Made by a program: the position numbers and the translations under genes. A DNA stretch of 27,506 nt from Clostridiales bacterium UBA6981. GTDB taxonomy: Bacteria; Bacillota; Clostridia; Oscillospirales; Oscillospiraceae. Of the stretch, positions 1-6,954 are shown piece after piece. The DNA lies in the NCBI GenBank assembly GCA_002450075.1, contig DJYJ01000049.1:1-27506 (forward strand), in the 5' to 3' direction. Below the pieces are notes generated by a model. That model was not told the origin of the DNA. It saw only the letters and a list, made by a program, of their open reading frames with translations, and made no database searches. Within the stretch, counting starts at the first letter, position 1, and each line of letters opens with the position of its first letter.

Positions 1-8
1 TACTACTC

Positions 9-14
9 TATAAT
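9..14 (+). promoter_or_regulatory. Possible -10 box before the aldo/keto reductase gene
   Basis: A perfect TATAAT lies at 9-14, but any -35 box would fall outside the window. A start about 7 nt downstream would give a leader of only about 8 nt and cut into the AAGGAG ribosome binding site at 17-22. It may therefore be a chance match rather than the working promoter. Confidence 0.3.
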
Positions 15-28
15 ACAAGGAGATAAAC

Positions 29-1168
29 ATGAAGAATCTAGGCTTTGGCATGATGCGGCTCCCGGTGCTCTCCGGCCCGACCGACTTTGACTATCCCCAT
101 CTCGAACGGATGGTGGACGCCTTCCTCGATGCCGGCTTCACCTATTTTGACACCAGCTATGTCTATCACAACGGCAAGAGCGAGGAGGCGACCAGAAAGG
201 CGCTTATAGAGCGCCACCCGCGGGAGAGCTTTACCGTCGCGACCAAGTTCCCGACCTTCATGCTGATCCCGGAGGAGAAGATCGACGGCGTTTTCGAAAG
301 CCAGCTACGCAATCTCGGCGTAGACTATATCGACTACTATCTGCTCCACAATATCCAGACGGTCTACTACGACGGCTATGACGGCCTCGGCGGTATCGTC
401 AAGACCACGCATCTCTTCGACCATGCGAAGAGATGGAAGGAAGAGGGAAAGATCCGTCACTTGGGCATCTCATTCCACTCCTCCGCGAAGCTCCTTGACC
501 GCGTGCTTGCCGAGCACCCGGAGATCGAGTTCGTCCAGATCGCGCTCAACCCCATCGACTGGGACAGCGAGCTGGTCCAGGCCGGGCTCTGCTATGATGT
601 GATCCGCCGCCACGGCCGCAAGGTCGTCATCATGGAGGCGGTCAAGGGCGGCGGTCTTGCCAGACTGCCGGCGGAGGCAGAGTCGCTTTTGAAGGCCGCG
701 CATCCGGATTGGAGCATCGCCTCCTGGGCGTTGCGCTTCAGCCTGGATAAGGACGACGTGATCGCCGTGCTCTCCGGCATGAGCACGCTCGAGCAGGTGC
801 TCGACAATACGAAAACGGCCAATGAGGTCGAACCGCTCACGGAAGCGGACAAAAAGACGCTCGCCGAGGCCATGCGTATCTACCGCGAAAGCGCGCCGAT
901 CCCCCAGAGCGAGATCGACGGCCTTAAGGGTGTTTTGTACCACGGCGTGCCGGTCAGCGCGATCCTGCAGGCGTACAGCATCTGCCAGATCCAGCCCGAT
1001 CCCGGCTTCTCGGACGACAACAACTATCTGAAAAACGCCATTGCCGAGGCGGAGCATGTGGACTTCCACCATGGCCTTGAAAGGCAGGCCGTGCTCGCGC
1101 CGGACGGCCGGGACATCACGGAAACGGTCGAAAAGGCCGTCGCCTGGCTGACGGAAAACAGCTTCTGA
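29..1168 (+). CDS. Aldo/keto reductase, long form with degenerate C-terminal ferredoxin region
   Basis: NAD(P)H-dependent aldo/keto reductase of the long (about 380 aa) bacterial type; the substrate is unknown. The (beta/alpha)8 barrel fills residues 1 to about 280. The usual catalytic tetrad is visible: Asp41 and Tyr46 in DTSYVYHNGKSEE, Lys73 in TKFP and His107 in YLLHN. A Gly-rich GKIRHLGIS motif and the late VLSGMSTLEQVLDN segment that contacts the cofactor are also present. Long members normally end in a ferredoxin-like region with two cysteine clusters (IPCTGCxYCxxCPxGV and a later CxxCxxCP). Here the matching positions read IPQSEIDGLKGVLYHGVPV and GLERQAVLAPDGRDI, with no cluster cysteines, so Fe-S binding is very unlikely although the length (379 aa) is kept. 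The start has AAGGAG 6 nt upstream. The gene is 13 nt ahead of a small orphan and then glycerate kinase, probably one operon. Confidence 0.9.
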   Translation: MKNLGFGMMRLPVLSGPTDFDYPHLERMVDAFLDAGFTYFDTSYVYHNGKSEEATRKALIERHPRESFTVATKFPTFMLIPEEKIDGVFESQLRNLGVDYIDYYLLHNIQTVYYDGYDGLGGIVKTTHLFDHAKRWKEEGKIRHLGISFHSSAKLLDRVLAEHPEIEFVQIALNPIDWDSELVQAGLCYDVIRRHGRKVVIMEAVKGGGLARLPAEAESLLKAAHPDWSIASWALRFSLDKDDVIAVLSGMSTLEQVLDNTKTANEVEPLTEADKKTLAEAMRIYRESAPIPQSEIDGLKGVLYHGVPVSAILQAYSICQIQPDPGFSDDNNYLKNAIAEAEHVDFHHGLERQAVLAPDGRDITETVEKAVAWLTENSF

Positions 1169-1181
1169 CAGGAGAACAACC

Positions 1182-1403
1182 ATGTTCAAGGACTGGCAGC
1201 TTGCCATGATGGAGGACTACGGCCTAACGGACACCGGCACGGGGCTCATCAACCGTGTCGCGCGCCGTCTTGCCGAAAGCTCAAACGACACGATCGAGAC
1301 GGGCGAGTTCCGCAGCGCCTGCCTCTCCTGCGGTGTCGATCCCGATTCCTTTACCCAAAGCGATTTCTCCGAGCTGCAGCGAAAGCTGAACGAGATCACA
1401 TGA
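1182..1403 (+). CDS. Small protein of unknown function (73 aa)
   Basis: I do not recognise this protein. It has a good ribosome binding site (AGGAG at 1169-1175 region) and sits 13 nt after the aldo/keto reductase and 28 nt before glycerate kinase, so it is very probably translated as part of that operon. It is acidic, has no signal peptide or membrane segment, and is predicted by eye to be largely helical. Two cysteines occur in ACLSCG near residue 46. The C-terminal half (DPDSFTQSDFSELQRKLNEI) looks like a short helix-turn-helix or EF-hand-like helical hairpin, but no calcium loop consensus is complete. The tight spacing on both sides argues that the frame is real rather than chance. Confidence 0.7.
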   Translation: MFKDWQLAMMEDYGLTDTGTGLINRVARRLAESSNDTIETGEFRSACLSCGVDPDSFTQSDFSELQRKLNEIT

Positions 1404-1431
1404 AGAAACGAACGGAAAGGAGGGGACGGAC

Positions 1432-2667
1432 ATGAACCGGACCCTGCGGGAAGACGCGGACGCGATCGTCCGCGCCTCCATCGCCGCCGTGCTGCCGGAC
1501 GAGGCCGTACGCCGCACGCTCCGGGATTACCGCCCCGGGGCTGGGAAGACGCTTCTCGTCGCGGCGGGCAAGGCGGCCTGGCAGATGGCGCGCGCCGCGG
1601 CGGACACGCTCCATCGTGTCGACGGCGGCGTCGTCATCACGAAATACGGCCATGTGAAGGAGCCGATCCCGGGCCTCGTCTGCTGCGAGGCGGGGCACCC
1701 CGTGCCGGATGAAAACGGCTTTGCCGCGACCGGGAAGGCGCTTGCCCTCGTCGAAGGGCTCAGCGCCGGGGACACGGTGATCTTCCTGCTCTCCGGCGGG
1801 GGCAGCGCCCTGTTCGAGCTGCCGCTCATCCCCGGGGAGGAGCTGCGGGACATCACGCGCCAGCTTCTCGGCTGCGGGGCGGACATCGTGGAGATCAACG
1901 CGATCCGCAAGCGGCTCTCGGCGGTCAAGGGCGGCCGTTTTGCGCTCGCCTGCGCCCCGGCGCGGGTGCTCTCCGTCGTGCTCAGCGATGTGCTGGGCGA
2001 TCCGCTGGACAGCATCGCGAGCGGCCCTGCCTATCCCGACGGCACGAGCTGCGCCGATGCGCTCGCCGTGGTCGAAAAATACGGTCTGCGTCTGTCGGAC
2101 GCCGCGCTCGCCCTTCTCCGGCGCGAGACGCCGAAGGAGCTTCCCGGCGTCGAGACCCATGTCAGCGGCTCGGTGCGCGAGCTGTGCGCCGCGGCCGGAA
2201 GGGCCGCGAGGGAGCTTGGCTATGAGCCGGTCTTCTTGACTGACCGCCTCTCCTGCGAGGCGCGCGAGGCGGGGCGCTTTTTGTCCGCGATCTTAAAAAG
2301 CCATGCCGGCTCCGGCCGCGCGCTTGCTTTTATCGCGGGTGGGGAGACCGTCGTCAGACTGACGGGGAACGGTCTCGGCGGACGCAACCAGGAGCTTGCG
2401 CTTGCGGCCTGCGAGGGCATCGCCGGACTCGCGGAGGCCGCGGTCTTCTCCGTCGGCAGCGACGGAACCGACGGTCCCACGGACGCGGCCGGCGGCTTTG
2501 TGGACGGCGAGAGCTTTGAAAAGCTGAAAGCCGCCGGGCTGGAGCTTCACACGGTGCTCGGAGACAACGATTCCTATCACGCGCTCGCGGCCATCGGCGG
2601 GCTGATCGTCACCGGCCCCACGGGGACGAACGTCAACGACGTCTCCGTGGCCCTGCTGCGCGCATAA
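1432..2667 (+). CDS. Glycerate 2-kinase (DUF4147/MOFRL family)
   Basis: ATP-dependent phosphorylation of D-glycerate to 2-phosphoglycerate, a cytoplasmic step that brings glycerate into glycolysis. The 411-aa length fits the GckA/TtuD-type family. The N-terminal DUF4147 domain shows the nucleotide-binding style LLSGGGSALFELP segment (about residues 116-128) and the conserved INAIRKRLSAVKGGRFA (about 152-168). The C-terminal MOFRL domain shows GGETVVRLTGNGLGGRNQEL, GSDGTDGPTDAAGG and the closing TGPTGTNVNDV. The ribosome binding site AAAGGAGG lies 6-7 nt before ATG. It is the last gene of the operon, followed by a hairpin terminator. The co-transcribed aldo/keto reductase could supply or remove a glycerate-related aldehyde (for example tartronate semialdehyde), but that is inference only. 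Confidence 0.93.
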   Translation: MNRTLREDADAIVRASIAAVLPDEAVRRTLRDYRPGAGKTLLVAAGKAAWQMARAAADTLHRVDGGVVITKYGHVKEPIPGLVCCEAGHPVPDENGFAATGKALALVEGLSAGDTVIFLLSGGGSALFELPLIPGEELRDITRQLLGCGADIVEINAIRKRLSAVKGGRFALACAPARVLSVVLSDVLGDPLDSIASGPAYPDGTSCADALAVVEKYGLRLSDAALALLRRETPKELPGVETHVSGSVRELCAAAGRAARELGYEPVFLTDRLSCEAREAGRFLSAILKSHAGSGRALAFIAGGETVVRLTGNGLGGRNQELALAACEGIAGLAEAAVFSVGSDGTDGPTDAAGGFVDGESFEKLKAAGLELHTVLGDNDSYHALAAIGGLIVTGPTGTNVNDVSVALLRA

Positions 2668-2678
2668 ACCGCTATATG

Positions 2679-2718
2679 AAAAGCACCCTGCTTGCATGGA
2701 CGCAGGCAGGGTGCTTTT
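2679..2718 (+). terminator. Intrinsic terminator after glycerate kinase
   Basis: A 13-bp perfect stem (2679-2691 with 2706-2718, AAAAGCACCCTGC arm) with a 14-nt loop closes in TTTT. The A-rich left arm makes it able to work in both directions, though there is no converging gene here. Confidence 0.85.
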
Positions 2719-2741
2719 CCCTGCGCCGTCCGCGGCGATTC

Positions 2742-2771
2742 TTGACACCGCCGCGGGGGAATAGGTATAAT
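2742..2771 (+). promoter_or_regulatory. Sigma-A type promoter for the acyltransferase gene
   Basis: Perfect TTGACA at 2742-2747 and perfect TATAAT at 2766-2771, separated by 18 nt. The spacer begins with a GC-rich palindromic stretch containing CCGCGG. The predicted start near 2778 gives a leader of about 59 nt. Confidence 0.85.
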
Positions 2772-2836
2772 CAAAAAAACGCGGCGGCGCTGCAAGGCTG
2801 TACCGCCGAAAAAAGCGCAGCAAAGGAGTGTCCACG

Positions 2837-4105
2837 ATGACGATCGACGAAAAGATCAGCAGCACAAACGTCAAATCGCCCCCCGGCTGGCTGTACTGGA
2901 TCCTTATGAAGGTGACGGCGATCTTAAACCGGCTGAGCAACACGCACTTTTGCTATCGCGCGCGCCCCTCGGAGGAGCGCGGCCCGATCGTCATGATCGC
3001 GAACCACGCCTCCCGCGTGGACTACCAGTTCACGGCGCCGCCCTGCTACCCGAAAAAGCTGAACTACGTCGTGGGATACAACGAATTTTTCCGCTTCCCC
3101 ACCAATCTGCTCCTGCCGACGATGCAGGTCATCCCAAAGAAGAACTTCACGCCTGACGCCCACGCCCTGCGCCAGATCCTGCGCGTGATCGCCTCCGGCG
3201 GCAGCATCTGCCTCATGCCCGAGGGGATGAGCTCCATCACCGGCATGACGCAGCCCGTCATCCCCGGCGGGGCGAAGCTGCTGAAAAAGCTGGGGGTGCC
3301 GGTATATTATTCCAAGATCTCCGGCGGGTATCTGACCTATACCAAGCACTGCCTCGACGAGCGCAAGGGGCGCATCGACGTGGTCGTCGACCGGATGTTC
3401 ACGCCCGAGCAGCTGGGGGCGATGAGCGTCGAGGAGATCGAGGACACGATGAACCGCCTCCTCGCCCACGACGATTACATGTGGAACCGCAAGGCGCACG
3501 TCGCCTTTGACGGCAAGGGACAGATGGCGAAGAAGCTCGACACGCTGCTCTACCTCTGCCCGAAGTGCGGCGCAAAATATGAGATGGACTGCGCAGGCAA
3601 CACGATGACCTGCCGCAAGTGCGGCAACGGCGTCGAGCTCGACGAGTACTATCAGCTCCACCCGGTGGGAGACAGCGTCTGTCCCGAGCTTGTGACCGAC
3701 TGGACCATCCTCGAGCGCGAGCGCGCCGCCGAGGAGGTCCGCAAGCCGGACTTCTGCCACAGCGGCCACGTCCGCGTGGGCGTGCTGCCGGAGCATAAGG
3801 CGCTGACGGGCGATGCGACCTCGCTCATCCGCGGCGAGGGCACGCTGACGCTCGACCACGGCGGGCTGCACTTCGACGGCGTGCTGGAGGGAGCGCCCTT
3901 CCAATTTACGATCGCGAGCACCCAGCTGCCGACCTACGGCATGTGCACGGACATCAGCCGCTTTTACACCTTTGTCGACGGCCGCTTCCTGGAGTTTTAT
4001 CCGGACGCGGGCGACGTGCTGCTCTGGGATCATCTGACCGAGGAACTGCACCGCTTCCAGGACGGCAAGTGGCAGAACACGCCCTACCGCCACCGTGAGG
4101 ATTAA
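2837..4105 (+). CDS. PlsC-like 1-acylglycerol-phosphate acyltransferase with zinc ribbon and extra C-terminal domain
   Basis: Lysophospholipid acyltransferase-family protein (PlsC/LPLAT fold), probably acting at the inner membrane face on a glycerophospholipid or related acceptor. The HX4D catalytic motif is NHASRVD (His57, Asp62), and the acceptor-binding style motif is MPEGMSSITG near residues 133-142. A hydrophobic helix around residues 15-32 could anchor it. After the acyltransferase domain there is a C-x2-C...C-x2-C zinc ribbon (CPKCGAKY ... CRKCG, about residues 241-263) and a further roughly 130-aa domain of beta character (GEGTLTLDHGGLHFDG) that resembles a PH/GRAM-like fold. The family normally has about 200-250 residues, so 422 is long. 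I chose ATG 2837 over the in-frame GTG at 2828, because that GTG overlaps the AAAGGAG site (2822-2828), which is ideally spaced for 2837. The substrate is unknown. Confidence 0.85.
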   Translation: MTIDEKISSTNVKSPPGWLYWILMKVTAILNRLSNTHFCYRARPSEERGPIVMIANHASRVDYQFTAPPCYPKKLNYVVGYNEFFRFPTNLLLPTMQVIPKKNFTPDAHALRQILRVIASGGSICLMPEGMSSITGMTQPVIPGGAKLLKKLGVPVYYSKISGGYLTYTKHCLDERKGRIDVVVDRMFTPEQLGAMSVEEIEDTMNRLLAHDDYMWNRKAHVAFDGKGQMAKKLDTLLYLCPKCGAKYEMDCAGNTMTCRKCGNGVELDEYYQLHPVGDSVCPELVTDWTILERERAAEEVRKPDFCHSGHVRVGVLPEHKALTGDATSLIRGEGTLTLDHGGLHFDGVLEGAPFQFTIASTQLPTYGMCTDISRFYTFVDGRFLEFYPDAGDVLLWDHLTEELHRFQDGKWQNTPYRHRED

Positions 4106-4116
4106 AATGAAAAACC

Positions 4117-4138
4117 GGGGCGGAAAGATTTCCGCTCC
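4117..4138 (+). other. Intercistronic hairpin
   Basis: A 9-bp stem (4117-4125 with 4130-4138, one G-U pair) closes a 4-nt AGAT loop between the acyltransferase stop and the ribosome binding site of the lipoprotein gene. There is no T-run on the + strand, so it is not a normal terminator for this operon. It may act in transcript processing or stability. Confidence 0.5.
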
Positions 4139-4158
4139 AAAAGGAAAAAGGAGCAAAC

Positions 4159-5169
4159 ATGAAAAGAAGCATCTGTATTCTGCTGGCAATGGTCCTGCTG
4201 CTCGGCCTGTGCGCCTGCGGCGCAAAGCCGGCGGAGGAAGTAAAAGAGTGGACCCGCGCTGGCTATTTCTCGGACGAAAACGAGGATATGCTTTCCATCA
4301 CGTGGATGGACGATATCGACAAGCCCGGCTGGTACGTCGGCGTCATGCTCGGCGAACTGTGGGGCGGCTGCACACTTCCGCAGGTGGGCAACACCCTGCA
4401 CGGCGACCTCAACGCCTGGGACGAGAGCGCCGAACCCTTTGTCGTGACCATATCCGAGGAGGGCGAGGACGGCCTGCTGCTTGAGATCGAGGGCGGCGAG
4501 AGCTATCACTTTGTCCCGGCGGAAATGCAGGAGGCCACCATCATCACCACCGTCAACACCGAGGGCTTCGGCAACATCGCCACCGGCGAGGGAGAGGGCA
4601 CGCCGGAGATCGACCCGGAGCGTCCCTTCCAGTCCGCGCAGATCAATCTGGCTGATCCGACCGTATACACCTTTGTCGCCTGGCCGAAAACCGGCAGCCT
4701 GTTCGTCAAGTGGACGAAGGACGGCGAGGACTTCTCCACCGACGCGCAGATCACCGTCCGGCTGGACGAGAGCGCGGCGTACGTCGCCGTGTTTGAAGAG
4801 GATCCCGACTGGCAGAATCCCGTCATGAACTTTGTCGGCGAGTACCAGTCCGAGCGCGCGAACGCCAAGGTCGAGTGCTTCGGCTATGACGAGGCCCTCG
4901 TCAATATCGACTGGGGCGGAAGCGCCTGGGAGACGGCCCATTGGACCATTATCGGCAAGCTTGACACCGAGACGCTTACCATCTCCTATGAGGGCGCCGG
5001 CAAGTCGATCCTCACCTATGGCGAGGACGGCGAGATCGCAAATCAGGAGGACGTCTACGGAGACGGCACCGGCACGATCACCTTTAACGCTGACGGCACC
5101 TTTACCTGGCACGAGGATCAGAGCGAGTACGGCACAGACATGGTGTTCGCCCCGGCAATGGTCGACTGA
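4159..5169 (+). CDS. Secreted lipoprotein with InlB-type repeat between two similar beta-rich halves
   Basis: Probable surface lipoprotein of unknown function. The first 20 residues form a type II signal peptide: KR, a hydrophobic core and the lipobox L-C-A-C with lipidated Cys20. Around residues 165-212 lies a bacterial/InlB B-repeat-like unit (FVAWPKTGSLFVKWTKDG ... ITVRLDES ... YVAVF), a small beta module common in Gram-positive surface proteins. The regions on either side (about 28-122 and 220-336) look like diverged copies of one beta-rich domain: both open with G-[YE]-[FY] and acidic residues, have a central tryptophan-rich stretch with G-x-L, and end in F-[VA]-PA. The mature protein is acidic. 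AAAAAGGAG precedes ATG. It lies 53 nt after the acyltransferase gene, likely co-transcribed, and is followed by a strong terminator. Confidence 0.8.
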   Translation: MKRSICILLAMVLLLGLCACGAKPAEEVKEWTRAGYFSDENEDMLSITWMDDIDKPGWYVGVMLGELWGGCTLPQVGNTLHGDLNAWDESAEPFVVTISEEGEDGLLLEIEGGESYHFVPAEMQEATIITTVNTEGFGNIATGEGEGTPEIDPERPFQSAQINLADPTVYTFVAWPKTGSLFVKWTKDGEDFSTDAQITVRLDESAAYVAVFEEDPDWQNPVMNFVGEYQSERANAKVECFGYDEALVNIDWGGSAWETAHWTIIGKLDTETLTISYEGAGKSILTYGEDGEIANQEDVYGDGTGTITFNADGTFTWHEDQSEYGTDMVFAPAMVD

Positions 5170-5202
5170 GGCGTCCCAAAAGGCGGAGCATCAACAAAAA
5201 AC

Positions 5203-5230
5203 GGGCGGCAGATCGTTCGATCTGCCGCCC
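5203..5230. terminator. Bidirectional terminator between convergent genes
   Basis: A near-perfect palindrome: 13-bp arms (5203-5215 and 5218-5230, starting GGGCGGCAGATCG) around a TT centre. It is followed on + by T-rich sequence and preceded by AACAAAAAAC, which is a T-run on the - strand. It serves both the lipoprotein gene (+) and the metallopeptidase gene (-). Confidence 0.85.
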
Positions 5231-5244
5231 TGTTGCTTTTCCTT

Positions 5245-5634
5245 TTATGTGTCCGGCTCCTCCGCGCGGGCGAGATAGGCCTGCTTCTCCCGCTCGTCCT
5301 CCGCCTCCAGAGAGCTGGAGTTGTGGATGCCGCCGAGCGATTCCATATGGTGCCGGAACTCGTGGCGCAGGATGCCGCGCAAAAGCTCCTTCGCCTGCGC
5401 CGCGCCGATGTCGGGATAGACCCGGTCGAACGAGCCCCTGTACATCACGACCTGTCGGATCCCGGAGGAGATCTGATATTCCCCGAGCGTGAAGAGGTCG
5501 TCACCGCGGGCATAGGACGGGATCTTCACCGCCTCCGACACGATCACGCCGCCGGAGAGCTCCCGGAAAAATTCCGCCGGCAGCTCGTCGAGCAGCTCGG
5601 ACACGATCCGGCTGTATTCCGTCTCTTTGAGCAC
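5245..5634 (-). CDS. Small zincin-like metallopeptidase family protein
   Basis: A 129-aa protein of the small cytoplasmic metallopeptidase family (zincin_1/DUF1025 type). The zinc motif is HEFRHHMESLGG, with His91, Glu92 and His95 in the HExxH positions. The preceding ELSGGVIV, LGEY and VVMYRGSF segments are typical of this family in Clostridia. Acidic residues after the motif (LEAEDEREKQAYL) may give the third ligand. There is no signal peptide. The physiological substrate of the family is not established. Translation starts at GTG (5632-5634), supported by GGAGG about 7 nt upstream; no better ATG exists nearby. It has its own promoter (5676-5704) and shares a terminator with the converging lipoprotein gene. 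Confidence 0.88.
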   Translation of the reverse strand: MLKETEYSRIVSELLDELPAEFFRELSGGVIVSEAVKIPSYARGDDLFTLGEYQISSGIRQVVMYRGSFDRVYPDIGAAQAKELLRGILRHEFRHHMESLGGIHNSSSLEAEDEREKQAYLARAEEPDT

Positions 5635-5675
5635 GCTCTCCCTCCTCTCCGATCCGCGTTTTTCCTTCAGTCGTC

Positions 5676-5704
5676 ATTATACCTCGCCGCACGGCGGCTT
5701 TCAA
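5676..5704 (-). promoter_or_regulatory. Promoter for the metallopeptidase gene
   Basis: On the - strand, TTGAAA (5699-5704) and a perfect TATAAT (5676-5681) are separated by 17 nt. The spacer carries the inverted repeat GCCGC-CGT-GCGGC. The leader is about 35 nt. Confidence 0.8.
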
Positions 5705-5738
5705 CGAAAAAAGGGGAAAAGACCGCGCTTGAAAATCT

Positions 5739-5766
5739 TGTCTTTCGCGCCGTTGTCTGATAAACT
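5739..5766 (+). promoter_or_regulatory. Weak candidate promoter for the 5829-11940 cluster
   Basis: TTGTCT (5739-5744), 16 nt, TAAACT (5761-5766). It is the best pair I can see before the first gene of the cluster, but both boxes deviate from consensus. The predicted start near 5773 is followed at once by an inverted repeat (5776-5792). Confidence 0.4.
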
Positions 5767-5775
5767 TTCTTCATA

Positions 5776-5792
5776 GCCCGCCCTGTGCGGGC
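5776..5792 (+). other. Inverted repeat at the predicted transcript start
   Basis: GCCCGC (5776-5781) and GCGGGC (5787-5792) around a 5-nt centre, just after the candidate promoter. It could be an operator or a 5' stem-loop of the messenger. Confidence 0.4.
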
Positions 5793-5828
5793 CAGACACA
5801 CGAGACTTGACAAAAAGGAGAGATCGCC

Positions 5829-6497
5829 ATGTTCGTATTCTGGGGAGACGGCTCGGCTTCGTCCCGGGCTCTTGTGGACGCCATCCGCGTGCGCAGCACG
5901 GAAAATTTCAACTGGACCTTTATCTTTATCCTTGCCGTCGTGTTCTATGTTTACTGGAGCGAGATCAACAAGAAAAACTACGAGGCGATCTACGCCGGGC
6001 TCGCCCTTTACGGCGTCCACTGGTTTTATGAGATCGCAAACGCCATCATCGGCCATGTCGCCGGCTACCCGCTGTGGTCGGTCTCCAACGCCTCGACCAC
6101 CTTTATCCTGCTCATCGGCGTGTGCTGGGAGCTGTCGATGATGTTTTCGCTGGCGGGCATCATCTCCTTCAAGATGCTGCCCCACGACAGATCGAAGCGC
6201 TATTTTGCCAAAAACGGCAAGGGCGGTGTCAGCTGCAAGCTCGTCGGCGCGCTCGAGATGGCGCTGCTCTTCGCACTGTTCGAATCCTTCCTCGCCGGAA
6301 CGAGCAACCACTCCTTCATCTGGGTCTACAAATGGTGGGGCGTACTGCCCGTGTTCATCACGACCTATGTGCCCTTTTTCCTCGCGAGCAACTATGTTCC
6401 CGACATGGAGCCGAAAAAGCGGAAGGCCTTTTTGATCGGCCTGTGGGGGCTCGTGGCGCTGCTGCTCGCCGTGCTGATCCCGGCGGGGGTCATCTGA
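5829..6497 (+). CDS. Polytopic membrane protein of unknown function (222 aa)
   Basis: I do not recognise the family. About six or seven hydrophobic segments are visible: roughly residues 27-43 (WTFIFILAVVFYVYW), 51-70, 86-105, 105-120 (FSLAGIISF), 138-158, 166-186 and 200-222. Short charged loops separate them (for example HDRSKRYFAKNGKGG, EPKKRKA). Aromatic residues are frequent (WFYEIAN, WVYKWWG). No transport or enzyme signature is evident. The start has AAAAAGGAG 9-10 nt upstream. It leads a co-directional cluster with a DUF4234-like membrane protein and an ABCG-like exporter, which suggests a membrane-associated role, but no more can be inferred. Confidence 0.8.
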   Translation: MFVFWGDGSASSRALVDAIRVRSTENFNWTFIFILAVVFYVYWSEINKKNYEAIYAGLALYGVHWFYEIANAIIGHVAGYPLWSVSNASTTFILLIGVCWELSMMFSLAGIISFKMLPHDRSKRYFAKNGKGGVSCKLVGALEMALLFALFESFLAGTSNHSFIWVYKWWGVLPVFITTYVPFFLASNYVPDMEPKKRKAFLIGLWGLVALLLAVLIPAGVI

Positions 6498-6503
6498 ACG
6501 AGT

Positions 6504-6520
6504 CGCCGCCCGAAGCGGCG
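6504..6520 (+). other. Intercistronic hairpin
   Basis: CGCCGC (6504-6509) pairs with GCGGCG (6515-6520) over a 5-nt loop in the 43-nt gap between the two membrane protein genes. There is no T-run, so it is not a classical terminator. Confidence 0.45.
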
Positions 6521-6540
6521 GATAAAAAGGAACAAGACAT

Positions 6541-6936
6541 ATGAGATTCAAGCATACGAACCGAAAGGGCTTCTGGCTCGGCTTCATCGACTTTTTCACG
6601 GCGGGGCTTTTCTTCCTCGTCTATATACCGTGCGTGCTGCAGGACGAGCTTGACGCCATCCTCGGTTACAGGACGCAGCGCTATTATATAGCCTATCTGC
6701 TCGGTCTCCCGACGCTGACCGTCTATACGATCGTCTGGATGGCGCGCATCGCCGAGGAGCTGCGGGCGAAGGCGATCGAGCTTGGCATCGAGGGCAAGCT
6801 GACCTCCTTCCGCCATATGTTCGACTGGAACGTGTTCGGGCTGCTGCTCGGCGGCCCGGCGATCGCCACCTGGCGGTTTTTCGACACGCTCAACAAGATC
6901 GAGCGGGAGCTCAACAGACGCAATCAAACCTTATGA
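6541..6936 (+). CDS. DUF4234-like small membrane protein
   Basis: A 131-aa membrane protein that matches the layout of DUF4234-type proteins: a hydrophobic segment near residues 16-34 (DFFTAGLFFLVYIPCVL), then a segment with the family-like pattern YLLGLPTLTVYTIVWMARIAEEL (about 50-73), then a third at about 97-113 (FGLLLGGPAIATWRFF) followed by a helix ending NKIERELN. The repeated TLxVYTIVWxxRIxEEL and TWRFFxxLNKIEREL halves look like the family's tandem membrane-helix plus amphipathic-helix units. Function is unknown for the family. It starts after AAAAGGA, 43 nt from the previous gene, and ends just before a dead aldo/keto reductase fragment. Confidence 0.75.
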   Translation: MRFKHTNRKGFWLGFIDFFTAGLFFLVYIPCVLQDELDAILGYRTQRYYIAYLLGLPTLTVYTIVWMARIAEELRAKAIELGIEGKLTSFRHMFDWNVFGLLLGGPAIATWRFFDTLNKIERELNRRNQTL

Positions 6937-6954
6937 GCGGAGAAAGGAGCGGCC

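Noticed and set aside
2924..4225. 433-codon open frame on the - strand opposite the acyltransferase gene
   Set aside because: A shadow of the acyltransferase frame that also runs through the next gene's start. No motif was found.
5807..5812. TTGACA before the 222-aa membrane protein considered as a -35 box
   Set aside because: It lies directly against the ribosome binding site, leaving no room for a -10 box before the start codon.
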